A stretch of 64,000 bases of DNA from Anaerolineae bacterium (GCA_019912965.1 JAIOHM010000221.1:1-64000); one strand, 5' to 3'. Positions 25,933 to 33,792 are shown, counted from the stretch's first letter. The notes: generated by a model from the letters alone, not told the origin. Program-made: numbers and translations.

Positions 25933-27285
25933 TTACATCACATGAATTAGCGGCAGCACGTCATCTCGTGCAACGGATTTTAGCGTTCGTCCCGCTTTCG
26001 TCGGTTTTACCCGATACCCAATGTATGATGGGACTAACGGCGCGCTAATTCGTATCTGAGTGTACACCCCGTCGATTTCTGCCGCGAATGACACCGTGAC
26101 ATCCGGGTCATCAGCATCATAAAAACTATGGGCGCTCATCGGCATCAACCGCAGTGAACGGCCTGCCGTCAGTTCAATTTGATTATCCGGGGTCAACTTC
26201 ATCGTCACGGTTGCGCCGTCAATATCATAGCTTCCTAAACAGCGCCGGATGCTTTCACGGTTGGGCATAAACGGGCGGCGGTGTATCACCGGTAAATCTA
26301 AAACCTGGCGGGCAATATCCAGCGTTGCGCCGCGCACGTTGGTTTCTTCCAGATTGGAGAGCAAAATAATGCTCAGATCATCTTCTGGGAAGCGCGCGAA
26401 AAATGACCGAAAGCCAAATTCAATTCCCGTATCACAGATGACCGGATGCTCACTATAACTTGTTGCAATCCATGCATAACCATACGCGGCGGGGTTTCCA
26501 TCGGGCATGGTGCGGGGAATGCTTAAGGCTGCCATGCTCTCCGGCTTCAGCAGTTGGTGCTGCCACAATGCCCGATCCCAAATCACCAAATCGTTGATGG
26601 AAGAACCCAACCCGGTTGCTGCATACATTTGGCTGTAGCTGAAATAAGGTGCATTTTTAAGCCCCTTGGGGGTCAGGTTATAACCGCTGGCACGGCAGGG
26701 GGTGATGATTTGAGGGTTAAATGGCCCGGTATGGTGCATCCCTAACGGCGCGAAAAACTGCTTTTCCATGTAGGTATGGTAAGCTGTCCCCGTAACTTTT
26801 TCGATCACCATGCCCAGCAAAAAATAATTTGAGTCGCAATAGCGATTTTTCGAACCGGGGCGGAAGAGAAACGGATGCGGCGCAAATGCGCCCATCATCT
26901 GATGCGTGGACATATCAACATGGGCAGTGCTTCGCCAATTTGGCAGCAGGCTGTAACACTGAATGCCTGAGGCATGGTTCAACAAATCCTCAAGTTTCAC
27001 AACATGCCCGCTGGTCGGGAACTCTGGCAAATAGTAGCTGATGGGTGCCTGAAGATCGAGCTTTCCATCTTCTGCCAGTTTCAGAATACCAACCGCCGTA
27101 AAAGTCATCGTCAGGTTGCCGATCAGAAATACGGTATCGCCGCTGACGGGTATGTCCCATTCCAAATTAGCCGCCCCATACCCTTTGACCGCTAACGGTT
27201 CGCCATTTTTAATCACGGCAACGGCTGCCCCGGTTGGCGAGTCTTTTAAGGTTGTTTTGATGATGTGGTCAATTTGAGCGATCAA
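25933..27285 (-). CDS. Beta-lactamase-fold protein lacking the catalytic SxxK (pseudoenzyme B)
   Basis: About 450 residues from the TTG at 27285, chosen because AAGGAA lies just upstream and the alignment with the 27314 paralogue begins there; an in-frame GTG at 27312 is the alternative. The overall fold is the class C serine hydrolase family ('TGAAVAVIKNGEPLAVKGYG', 'DLVIWDRALW', a C-terminal beta domain). The SxxK site reads N57-L-T-M60, so nucleophile and general base are both gone, and the second motif reads YCDSN. It is therefore probably a binding protein. Central gene of a three-gene same-strand run ending in the DUF5679-TIR gene. Confidence 0.82.
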   Translation of the reverse strand: MIAQIDHIIKTTLKDSPTGAAVAVIKNGEPLAVKGYGAANLEWDIPVSGDTVFLIGNLTMTFTAVGILKLAEDGKLDLQAPISYYLPEFPTSGHVVKLEDLLNHASGIQCYSLLPNWRSTAHVDMSTHQMMGAFAPHPFLFRPGSKNRYCDSNYFLLGMVIEKVTGTAYHTYMEKQFFAPLGMHHTGPFNPQIITPCRASGYNLTPKGLKNAPYFSYSQMYAATGLGSSINDLVIWDRALWQHQLLKPESMAALSIPRTMPDGNPAAYGYAWIATSYSEHPVICDTGIEFGFRSFFARFPEDDLSIILLSNLEETNVRGATLDIARQVLDLPVIHRRPFMPNRESIRRCLGSYDIDGATVTMKLTPDNQIELTAGRSLRLMPMSAHSFYDADDPDVTVSFAAEIDGVYTQIRISAPLVPSYIGYRVKPTKAGRTLKSVARDDVLPLIHVM

Positions 27286-27313
27286 CCTGTATTCCTTATG
27301 TATATCACCCACC

Positions 27314-28696
27314 TTACATCATATGAATGGGCGGCAGTGAAAGCACCTCAATCGGGGCGATCATCTCGCGTGTATCCCGTTTTTCTGCGAACTTGCCTTT
27401 GGGCTTTTCCTGTCGCAGCACGGTTGTCCGCACCCGGAATGGCAGTTCAACTTCCAGACGTGTGAAAACCCCATTTTGTTCCTGACTGAAGGTGAGCAGC
27501 ACATCCGGGTTATCTGGCGAATAAAAAGAGGTTCGGTTCAGGGGTAGCAAACGGAATTGATCGCCAATATTGACGGCAATCTGTCCATTTTGCGCGAACT
27601 CGATGTCCAGCGCGAAACCATCCGCCCCATAACGTCCGACACATTTACGCAGCCCTTCAACCGTCAGGCCATAGGGTCGGCGCTGAACCGTTGGAGTGTT
27701 CAGGAAATGACGAGCGATCAACGAGGTCATGCTGGTGACATTAAAATCAGACCGATTCGCCAGAATGATGACGGTTAAATCCGCATCCAGAAAGCGTGCC
27801 ACAATCGTCTTGAAGCCAAAAATGCCAAAGCTGCCGCCCATATGCCAGGCAACCTTTTGCCCATGAAAATCATGCAGCGCCCAGCCCATGCCGTAATCGT
27901 AGGTTAAACCATCCTCAGTTTGGGCTGGTGTATGCATCTGCGCGGTCATTTCCGGGGAAAGCAGCGTATGTTCGCGCAAGGCTTTATCAAAGCGAATGAT
28001 GTCGTTTAAGGATGAACCCAATGCACCGTTGGCGTAGGCGTGATCCATATTCAGATAAGCACCGTTAAGGAGTCCATCCGGTCGCAGGTCATAACCGCTG
28101 GCACGCTTGGGGATAACCTTCTCATGATGCAGGTAGTAGGTCTGTTTCATCCCCAGTGGAGCAAAAACGTACTGTCGCATGAAGTCGATATAGGACATTT
28201 CCATCAACTGTTCGATCACCAGACCGATCAGAAAATGATTGGAATTGCTGAATCGGAAGCGTGACCCCGGCTTGAAGTCGAATGGTTTTAGGCCAAATTC
28301 CTCGGCAATTTGTGTTGGGGTCATGTCGCGGCGGAGACGGGCAAAGACATCTGGCACTTCGGTATAGCTGTGAATACCGGAAGTTTGTGTCATCAGATGG
28401 CGCAGCGTGACATGATGCCCGCTGGTTGGATAATTCGGGAGATATTTCGTAAGCGCGTCATCAAGATGGAGCTTCCCCTGTTCGACCAGCATCAAAAACC
28501 CCACACTGGTGAAGGGTATGGTCAAACCACCCAGACGAAAGACCGTATCCGGGTCAACCGGAATACCCCATTCGATGTTCGCCAGTCCATAAGTCTTGCT
28601 GTGGATTACGTCACCGCGCTGGACGACGGCTACGGCTGCGCCAGTCGATAGTCCCTTTAATTCAGCCTCAATAATGTCGTCAATGTTCAGAGCCAA
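27314..28696 (-). CDS. Beta-lactamase-fold protein lacking the catalytic SxxK (pseudoenzyme A)
   Basis: About 460 residues from TTG 28696 (GAGGAA upstream; an in-frame TTG at 28750 is less likely because it overlaps the rplA terminator region). Paralogue of the next gene: they share 'NIEWGIPV.PDTVF', the block after SxxK, and the end 'LPPIHM'. The SxxK site reads G57-L-T-I60 and the second motif FSNSN lacks the usual Tyr. No signal peptide, so cytoplasmic. It is the first gene of the run 28696-27314, 27285-25933, 25911-25300. A different function from hydrolysis, such as ligand sensing, is inferred. Confidence 0.82.
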   Translation of the reverse strand: MALNIDDIIEAELKGLSTGAAVAVVQRGDVIHSKTYGLANIEWGIPVDPDTVFRLGGLTIPFTSVGFLMLVEQGKLHLDDALTKYLPNYPTSGHHVTLRHLMTQTSGIHSYTEVPDVFARLRRDMTPTQIAEEFGLKPFDFKPGSRFRFSNSNHFLIGLVIEQLMEMSYIDFMRQYVFAPLGMKQTYYLHHEKVIPKRASGYDLRPDGLLNGAYLNMDHAYANGALGSSLNDIIRFDKALREHTLLSPEMTAQMHTPAQTEDGLTYDYGMGWALHDFHGQKVAWHMGGSFGIFGFKTIVARFLDADLTVIILANRSDFNVTSMTSLIARHFLNTPTVQRRPYGLTVEGLRKCVGRYGADGFALDIEFAQNGQIAVNIGDQFRLLPLNRTSFYSPDNPDVLLTFSQEQNGVFTRLEVELPFRVRTTVLRQEKPKGKFAEKRDTREMIAPIEVLSLPPIHMM

Positions 28697-28753
28697 CCTG
28701 CGTTCCTCACGATAACTACCAACCCAAAAGTACCACGACTTTCCAGACAAACC

Positions 28754-28780
28754 AAAAAGCGGTAGGTGGTTCTACCGCTT
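28754..28780 (-). terminator. Terminator of the tRNA-rpmG-secE-nusG-rplKA operon
   Basis: A perfect 9-bp stem (AAGCGGTAG / CTACCGCTT, loop of 6) followed on the minus strand by TTTTTGG. It sits just after rplA and before the serine-hydrolase pair. Confidence 0.9.
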
Positions 28781-28837
28781 ACTCGTTTCAGGCATCCCGG
28801 AGGACACGCCTGTAAAATGGATTTGGAATGCGTCGGC

Positions 28838-29539
28838 CTATACCGCCTGGCCGCCGACTTCAACCTTCACGCCCGGCCCCATCGTCGAGGTGATGACCAG
28901 ACGGCGAATGAACGCGCCTTTCACCGATGAGGGGCGATTGCGCTGGACGGCATCCAGAACAGCCTGCACATTTTCGGTCAGTTTTTGAACGTCGAAACTG
29001 GCCTTGCCTGCGGGGACGTGCAGATTGCCCGTCTTGTCATTACGGAATTCAACGCGACCCGCTTTCAATTCCTGAATCGCGCGTTCCAGATCGTCCGACT
29101 GCACAACGGTGCCTGCCTTCGGGTTCGGCATCAAACCGCGCGGGCCGAGGATACGCGCCACGCGACCGACACGCGCCATCATAGAAGGAACAGCCAGCGC
29201 CGCGTCGAACTCCATCCAGTTTTCATTCTGGATGCGCGAAATCGTGGCGTCATCACCGATCACATCCGCGCCAGCGGCTTCAGCTTTGCGGGCATCGTCG
29301 CCTTCTGCGAACACGATCACGCGCACAGTCTTGCCCAACCCGTTCGGCAGCAGCACCGTGCTGCGTACCTGCTGGTCGCTGTGGCGTGGGTCAATGCCCA
29401 GACGGAAGTGCATTTCAACAGTTTCGTCGAATTTGGCGGTTGCCAGTTGCTTGACCAACGCAACCGCGTCGGCCAGAGGATACTGCTTGTCATTATCAAC
29501 CTGCTTGACAGCAGCATTAAAACGTTTGCCGTGTGCCAT
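28838..29539 (-). CDS. rplA: 50S ribosomal protein L1
   Basis: 233 residues, full length. It begins MAHGKRFNAAVKQVD and contains the family signatures 'RGLMPNPKAGTV' and 'GRVEFRNDKTGNLHVPAGK'. L1 forms the mobile L1 stalk of the large subunit and in many bacteria represses its own operon. It is the last gene before a strong terminator; rplJ and rplL, which usually follow, are absent. AGGAGA precedes the ATG. Confidence 0.98.
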   Translation of the reverse strand: MAHGKRFNAAVKQVDNDKQYPLADAVALVKQLATAKFDETVEMHFRLGIDPRHSDQQVRSTVLLPNGLGKTVRVIVFAEGDDARKAEAAGADVIGDDATISRIQNENWMEFDAALAVPSMMARVGRVARILGPRGLMPNPKAGTVVQSDDLERAIQELKAGRVEFRNDKTGNLHVPAGKASFDVQKLTENVQAVLDAVQRNRPSSVKGAFIRRLVITSTMGPGVKVEVGGQAV

Positions 29540-29595
29540 TCTGCATATCTCCTGTGGTACGAGTGGGCTTTACGCCCTCCCACGAAATAGTTTGC

Positions 29596-29657
29596 GGTTA
29601 TCGGTTTCCAGATTCTTGAGGCATTCGCATTTAACTGAAAACTGATAACTGGTAATT
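29596..29657. repeat. Short tandem repeats between rplK and rplA
   Basis: It starts with GGTTATCGGTTTCCAGA (identical to 4062-4078) and ends with AACTGAAAACTGATAACTGG-type heptamers that run up to and over the rplK stop codon. Confidence 0.8.
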
Positions 29658-30081
29658 ACTCTACGATTTCCACACCCATATTGCGGGCGGTGCCTTCGAT
29701 CTGGCGCATAATCGCTTCCAAATCTTTGGTGTTCATATCGGGGCGCTTGATTTCAGCAATTTCGCGCACCTGCTTGCGGTTCAGCGAACCGGCTTTGGTG
29801 GTGAGCGCGTTGGCTGAACCCTTATCGATTCCGGCGGCCTTCTTAATCAGGAAGGAGGTCGGCGGACTCTTGAGGATAAACTTGAACGAGCCATCGCTGA
29901 AAATGGTGATTTCCGCCGGAATAATTTCGCCCATGCGGTTGCTGGTACGGGCGTTATATTCCTTGCAGAAACCCATCAGGTTGATGCCGTGCTGCGCCAG
30001 CGCCGGGCCGATGGGGGGCGCGGGGTTGGCCTTGCCAGCGTTGATTGCCAGCGTGACGATTGCTTTGATTTTCTTTGCCAT
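29656..30081 (-). CDS. rplK: 50S ribosomal protein L11
   Basis: 141 residues, full length. 'NPAPPIGPALAQHGINLMGFCKEYN' (read in two parts) is the N-terminal GTPase-centre domain; 'SPPTSFLIKKAAG' and the C-terminal RNA-binding domain follow. With L10/L12 it forms the base of the stalk that recruits translation factors and is the thiostrepton target region. It is flanked on both sides by heptamer-type repeats. Confidence 0.98.
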   Translation of the reverse strand: MAKKIKAIVTLAINAGKANPAPPIGPALAQHGINLMGFCKEYNARTSNRMGEIIPAEITIFSDGSFKFILKSPPTSFLIKKAAGIDKGSANALTTKAGSLNRKQVREIAEIKRPDMNTKDLEAIMRQIEGTARNMGVEIVE

Positions 30082-30090
30082 GAGTTCCTC

Positions 30091-30150
30091 GGTTTACAGT
30101 TATCAGTTTATAGTTATCAGTTGCATTTGACCGACAACTGATAACTGATG
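30091..30150. repeat. Inverted heptamer repeat array between nusG and rplK
   Basis: The left half reads ACAGTTATCAGTT-like units; the right half reads AACTGATAACTGATG, its complement, so the spacer can fold into a long hairpin in the mRNA between the nusG stop and the rplK start. Confidence 0.8.
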
Positions 30151-30155
30151 ACGTA

Positions 30156-30833
30156 TTAGACTTTTTCCACTTCCAGAAAGTCCAGCTCCACCGGGGTATC
30201 ACGCCCGAAGAAGTTGACCATCACGCGCACTTTGGATTTATCCATGTCGATGGCGGCGACCGTACCGATAAAGTCGTTGAACGGCCCTTCGATGATACGG
30301 ACTTTTTGACCGACCTTGTATGTCAGGCGCGGTTTCGGCGCTTCCTGTGCCATACGGTCAATAATCTGGCGGACTTCTTCCGGGCGTAGCGGCGTGGGAT
30401 CATTTCCCATCCCCACGAACCCGGTCACGCCGGGGGTGTTGCGGACGACATACCACGAATCTTCGTCCATCTTCATTTCGACGAGGATGTAACCCGGAAA
30501 AACGCGGCGTTCAACCGTGCGGCGCTTGCCTTCTTTGACTTCGATTTCTTCTTCCGTTGGGACGATGACATCGAAAATCTTGTCCCGCATTCCCATCGTC
30601 TCGATACGTTGTTCGATGGCATGGCGCACTTTGTTTTCGTAGCCGGAATAGCAGTGAACAACATACCACTGCTTGCCCGCATCGCCCTTATCCGTCAGAT
30701 CATCAAGAATAGGGGGCAGGTCATCATCACCATCGCCATCGGCTTCGGGCGCGGTCGTCTTCTTGGAATTATCCAGATAGACTGGTTCGGGATCGTAATC
30801 GTCTTCGTCCCGGTAATCCGCATCGTTAAACAT
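30156..30833 (-). CDS. nusG: Transcription termination/antitermination protein NusG
   Basis: 225 residues from ATG 30833 with GAGGAG upstream (the in-frame TTG at 30851 overlaps that site). A ~50-residue acidic N-terminal extension (poor in hydrophobics, many D/E) precedes the NGN domain, which starts at 'KQWYVVHCYSGYENKV' and includes 'FPGYILVEM'. The C-terminal KOW domain contains 'GQKVRIIEGPFNDFIGTV'. NusG binds RNA polymerase and links it to Rho or the ribosome. The acidic extension is not part of the core family. Confidence 0.97.
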   Translation of the reverse strand: MFNDADYRDEDDYDPEPVYLDNSKKTTAPEADGDGDDDLPPILDDLTDKGDAGKQWYVVHCYSGYENKVRHAIEQRIETMGMRDKIFDVIVPTEEEIEVKEGKRRTVERRVFPGYILVEMKMDEDSWYVVRNTPGVTGFVGMGNDPTPLRPEEVRQIIDRMAQEAPKPRLTYKVGQKVRIIEGPFNDFIGTVAAIDMDKSKVRVMVNFFGRDTPVELDFLEVEKV

Positions 30834-30863
30834 CGCGGCGGGTCTCCTCAATCACTTGTTTAC

Positions 30864-31388
30864 CTAGAAACTGGTGGTGCGTCGGTTGCTGCGCCGCACA
30901 TAAATCGCAAAGATCACCACCGTAATAATCAACGCCACGAAGAAAATGGCCGAACTACCCGGTTGCAGACCCGCATTGATGAAAGCGCTGAACAGCAAAC
31001 TGATGACGCCCAGCGTAATCGAGGACAGAATCATCACCACCAGCACAATCCCCGTCAGGCGGCGGGTTTCTTCGCGCGTCGGCCAGGCCACTTTCTGGAC
31101 TTCCGAACGGACGCCTGCTATGTATTCCAGCAGACCGTTTATCCGGCGGGTGATGAAGTTGCCTTCAGCTTTGGCTTCTTCGATTTCTTGTAATGCGCGA
31201 CGGCTGGGTGTGGCACGGCCTTTGCGTTCGCTGATGCCGCGACCACTGCTGTCGTCCCCATCTTCTTCTTCATCTTCAATCTGATCATCGTCGGCTTCAA
31301 TGCTTTCGACGGGTGATGCTTCCGCAGCCTGACGCCGAAGCTCACGGCGGCGCTTCCGCTTATCGTCTAGTGTGTCTCCGGCTGACAT
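30864..31388 (-). CDS. secE: Preprotein translocase subunit SecE, long form
   Basis: 174 residues, much longer than the ~65-residue minimal SecE. The first ~85 residues are highly charged (an R/K cluster then a run of E/D around 'DDDQIEDEEEDGDD'). The SecE core follows: 'EYIAGVRSEVQKVAWPTREE' then the membrane segment 'LTGIVLVVMILSSITLGVIS'. A second membrane segment ('AIFFVALIITVVIFAIYV') follows close to the C-terminus. It stabilises SecY in the translocon. Position next to nusG confirms the call. Confidence 0.95.
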   Translation of the reverse strand: MSAGDTLDDKRKRRRELRRQAAEASPVESIEADDDQIEDEEEDGDDSSGRGISERKGRATPSRRALQEIEEAKAEGNFITRRINGLLEYIAGVRSEVQKVAWPTREETRRLTGIVLVVMILSSITLGVISLLFSAFINAGLQPGSSAIFFVALIITVVIFAIYVRRSNRRTTSF

Positions 31389-31433
31389 GCTTGCTTCTCC
31401 TAAAAAACCTTCTTAAATTCAGACCCACATAAC

Positions 31434-31457
31434 AAAACACCGCAGCAGGGGCGGTGT
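31434..31457 (-). terminator. Weak hairpin between tRNA-Trp and secE
   Basis: Stem ACACCGC / GCGGTGT followed on the minus strand by TTTTGTTATG. It may attenuate read-through from the tRNA block, or act as a processing site. Confidence 0.45.
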
Positions 31458-31471
31458 CTCGTAGAAAACAG

Positions 31472-31544
31472 CAGGGGAGCCAAGAATCGAACTCGGAACC
31501 TACGGATTTGGAGGCCGTTGCTCTGCCAATTGAGCTACTCCCCT
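31472..31544 (-). tRNA. tRNA-Trp (CCA)
   Basis: 73 nt on the minus strand. A 7-bp acceptor stem AGGGGAG/CTCCCCT with G discriminator, D arm GCTC...GAGC, anticodon loop CTCCAAA (CCA), T arm with GTTCGATTC. The pair next to the anticodon loop (31-39) is mismatched. No encoded CCA. Confidence 0.95.
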
Positions 31545-31554
31545 ATAAAAACAC

Positions 31555-31716
31555 CTACTTGGTTTCGCGGTAAAGAACGTGACGCCGCACCAGCGGGTCG
31601 TACTTCTTTAACTCCATGCGCGCCGTATCATTGCGGCGGTTCTTGAATGTGTAATACATGTGTCCACTCTCGCTGCTGCGGAGCTTCACTAGAACACGAT
31701 TACCTTTTTTCGCCAT
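31555..31716 (-). CDS. rpmG: 50S ribosomal protein L33
   Basis: 53 residues, read from ATG 31716 to TAG 31555. It begins MAKKGNRVLVKLRSSESGH and continues YYTFKNRRND, ending KYDPLVRRHVLYRETK, the standard L33 C-terminus. It lacks the CxxC zinc knuckles, so it is the zinc-free (C-minus) form. It is placed between tRNA-Trp and tRNA-Thr within the tRNA-secE-nusG operon, a common bacterial location. GAGGTAATAAG precedes the start. Confidence 0.97.
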   Translation of the reverse strand: MAKKGNRVLVKLRSSESGHMYYTFKNRRNDTARMELKKYDPLVRRHVLYRETK

Positions 31717-31743
31717 CTTATTACCTCATTTATTAGTGGATGA

Positions 31744-31815
31744 AGCCTTTGATGGGGATTGAACCCATGACCTCATTCTTACCAAGAATGCGCTCTACCA
31801 CTGAGCTACAAAGGC
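31744..31815 (-). tRNA. tRNA-Thr (GGU)
   Basis: 72 nt. Acceptor GCCTTTG/CAAAGGC, anticodon loop TTGGTAA flanked by CATTC/GAATG, T loop GGTTCAATC. No encoded CCA. Confidence 0.95.
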
Positions 31816-31845
31816 GTTAGCAGATTGTTTACGTCGCAATCTCAG

Positions 31846-31928
31846 TGGGCCGGGCAGGACTCGAACCTGCGAAGGCTTCCGCCAGGAAATTTACAGTCTC
31901 CCCCCTTTGCCGCTCGGGACACCGACCC
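31846..31928 (-). tRNA. tRNA-Tyr (GUA)
   Basis: 83 nt, class II with a long variable arm. Acceptor GGGTCGG/CCGGCCC (one G-U type pair), discriminator A, anticodon loop CTGTAAA, T loop GGTTCGAGTCC. Confidence 0.95.
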
Positions 31929-31962
31929 ATGTTTATATGTTTTGTTAAATTATCAAAACACA

Positions 31963-32034
31963 AGCCGCAGATGGGACTTGAACCCATAACCTATACTTTA
32001 CAAGAGTATTGCTCTGCCATTGAGCTACTGCGGC
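31963..32034 (-). tRNA. tRNA-Thr (UGU)
   Basis: 72 nt. Acceptor GCCGCAG/CTGCGGC, anticodon loop CTTGTAA between ATACT/AGTAT, T loop GGTTCAAGTCC. First RNA gene of the leftward operon; its 5' end is 15 bp after the HNH stop codon. Confidence 0.95.
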
Positions 32035-32049
32035 ATAATATCAGCTTTA

Positions 32050-32595
32050 CTAATAGGTTTTGCCTTCGCTATAACGTTTGCGCCGCATTTGTTGGCGAGC
32101 GCTGTTTTTGCCAGCGTTAGCACCTTTGTATGTATCAGTTTGTGAGTGACAATTTGGACAGAGCACCCGTAGATTATCCAAATTGTTGTTATCTGCGTTA
32201 CCGTCTATATGGTCGAGCTCCAGTCTGATTGGAGCTTCCATCCACTCGCTTATGCCGCAGATTCCACACTGATACCCTAGTAGCCGAATTACAATTACCT
32301 TACGAGTGCGATCAGTTTTTGCTTCCTCAAGAGTGACTCTTGGGGATATCATGTATTTCTTAGCGCAATCTGGGCAATATTTTCTATCGCTCAGTCTTTC
32401 CTTACCGCATTCACAGTAACGGATTTTTCGAGGGTTTCTGACTATCCCTCGATTATTGTACTTCGCACTACACGAACTATTGCAAAACTTGGCCCGTCGC
32501 CTTTCGAAAGGCAGCTTTTTGCCACATTCAGGGCAGAGTTTAGGGTTTGCTTCGTAGCTTTCTCTCGTATATTGAGATCGTTCTTCGTTGTTCAT
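32050..32595 (-). CDS. HNH endonuclease with zinc-ribbon N-terminus
   Basis: 181 residues. Two Cys-rich knuckles (CPECGKKLP...CNSSC; CECGKERL...CPDC) precede a C-terminal HNH nuclease: 'CGICGISEW', 'ELDHIDGNADNN' with the catalytic His, and 'LRVLCPNCHSQTDTYKG'. It resembles the free-standing HNH enzymes of phages and mobile elements. Local base composition is more AT-rich than the flanking genes, supporting acquisition. It lies between the apparent operon promoter (32621-32650) and the first tRNA, so the whole operon may be transcribed through it. Confidence 0.88.
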   Translation of the reverse strand: MNNEERSQYTRESYEANPKLCPECGKKLPFERRRAKFCNSSCSAKYNNRGIVRNPRKIRYCECGKERLSDRKYCPDCAKKYMISPRVTLEEAKTDRTRKVIVIRLLGYQCGICGISEWMEAPIRLELDHIDGNADNNNLDNLRVLCPNCHSQTDTYKGANAGKNSARQQMRRKRYSEGKTY

Positions 32596-32620
32596 ACCCT
32601 AATTCGCTAACCTTGCAGGC

Positions 32621-32650
32621 ATTATATCATGCCCAACATGCGTGCTTCAA
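32621..32650 (-). promoter_or_regulatory. Sigma70-type promoter of the HNH-tRNA-secE-nusG operon
   Basis: On the minus strand: -35 TTGAAG (32650-32645), 18-bp spacer, -10 TATAAT (32626-32621), about 26 nt before the HNH start codon. It is the best promoter-like sequence upstream of the tRNA cluster. Confidence 0.65.
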
Positions 32651-32797
32651 GACGCTCTTTCTGGCTCAGTCAGCGATGGGCATTGTAGCCGAGGGGAGTG
32701 GGGTTGTCAATATCGCGCCGTGACCGTAGGATAGTAACAAATTAAAAGCAACCAATCGCACTGGTTCTCAATGCTATCCTGCTGTATTTCGCTTAAC

Positions 32798-32821
32798 TCC
32801 CCTCTCCGGTACGGGGAGGGG
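32798..32821. repeat. G/C palindrome (CCCCTCTCC / GGGGAGGGG)
   Basis: An imperfect inverted repeat in the 278-bp gap between the HNH gene and the next lipoprotein; related in style to those at 53321 and 58201. Confidence 0.55.
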
Positions 32822-32873
32822 TAAGAGAGAAACAGGCATATCATATAAGGTTAAGGGAAAGTCGAAAGACACC

Positions 32874-33695
32874 TTGAAAACAAACGCTCTGCGAATCCGC
32901 TGTGTTCTCTGTCTCGCTGTGGTTCAAATCTTTCTCGCCGCCTGCACCGGACAGCGCGGGCAGGAGGTCGCCGATTTGCCGACTCTGGCCGCCATCGACC
33001 CGCTGGCAACCGCCCAAATTCTGACGCAAAATGCTCCGCCCCCCGGCTTTGAAACCGGAGTCGCCTTCCCGGAAGTTGACGCCAATCTGGGCGCACTGGC
33101 GGGTGGCCGTTATAGCGTCTATCTGGAATTTGAAGGGGTCTTCAGCCGGACGACCCGCGCCACCAGTGCCACGACCACTGCCGAAGTCGCGTTTGCTCAG
33201 GTGGGTTCGACCCGCCATGTTCAGGTGCAGACAGCGGGTGAACTGCTCGGCAGGCCGGATAATACCTTTGAAGCTGTGCGCCTCGGCCCGGATGCCTATC
33301 TCGTGCAGAACGGATTGTGCATCGCGGGTGGCGCAGACGCTTCAACCGCCGCCAATCTGGGCGCGGGCGCACTCGTCGGTGGCGTAAAGCAAGCCGTTCC
33401 CGCCGGAATAAAAGCCACCCTCAACGGCGAAGAAGCCTTCAAATACACCTTCTCCACTGCCGATTTGAATCTGCCCAACATCCGTTTAGGGGCTGAAGGA
33501 TTAATGGAATCCACAGGCGGCGAACTCTGGGTTGCCCCGGCGCATAATACCGTCGTACGGTTTTACCTCAATCTCGAAGTCACCAACGCCATCATCTTTG
33601 ATCGTCAGCTTCCAGTCACCGGGCAGGTCATCATCCGTTATGATCTCTATGATATTGGCGTCGCACCCAACATCACCGTCCCATTCGGCTGTTAA
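32874..33695 (+). CDS. Predicted lipoprotein, unknown
   Basis: 273 residues with a TTG start (AAGGGAAAG upstream). Signal 'VLCLAVVQIFLAAC' ends in a lipobox, Cys at ~24. The mature part is beta-rich, without a family I recognise. It lies upstream of a second small lipoprotein on the same strand, separated by 114 bp that includes a G-rich repeat. Function unknown; anchored outside the membrane. Confidence 0.7.
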   Translation: MKTNALRIRCVLCLAVVQIFLAACTGQRGQEVADLPTLAAIDPLATAQILTQNAPPPGFETGVAFPEVDANLGALAGGRYSVYLEFEGVFSRTTRATSATTTAEVAFAQVGSTRHVQVQTAGELLGRPDNTFEAVRLGPDAYLVQNGLCIAGGADASTAANLGAGALVGGVKQAVPAGIKATLNGEEAFKYTFSTADLNLPNIRLGAEGLMESTGGELWVAPAHNTVVRFYLNLEVTNAIIFDRQLPVTGQVIIRYDLYDIGVAPNITVPFGC

Positions 33696-33753
33696 GCAAT
33701 TTTGAGTAAAGCATTTCCAAGTCCCTTGAAGCAAAACCGAGTTGTGTTTTCAA

Positions 33754-33792
33754 GTCCCTCGCCCTGAGGGAGAGGGATTTAGGGTGAGGGTT
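33754..33792. repeat. CCCTCGCCC...GGGTGAGGG repeat
   Basis: A C/G-rich imperfect palindrome of the 'ccctgagggagaggg...agggtgaggg' kind, an interspersed type seen in many bacterial genomes (general knowledge). Confidence 0.55.

Noticed and set aside
30609..31193. A 194-codon plus-strand frame across nusG and secE
   Set aside because: Opposite strand of two certain genes; composition reflects their acidic codons read backwards.
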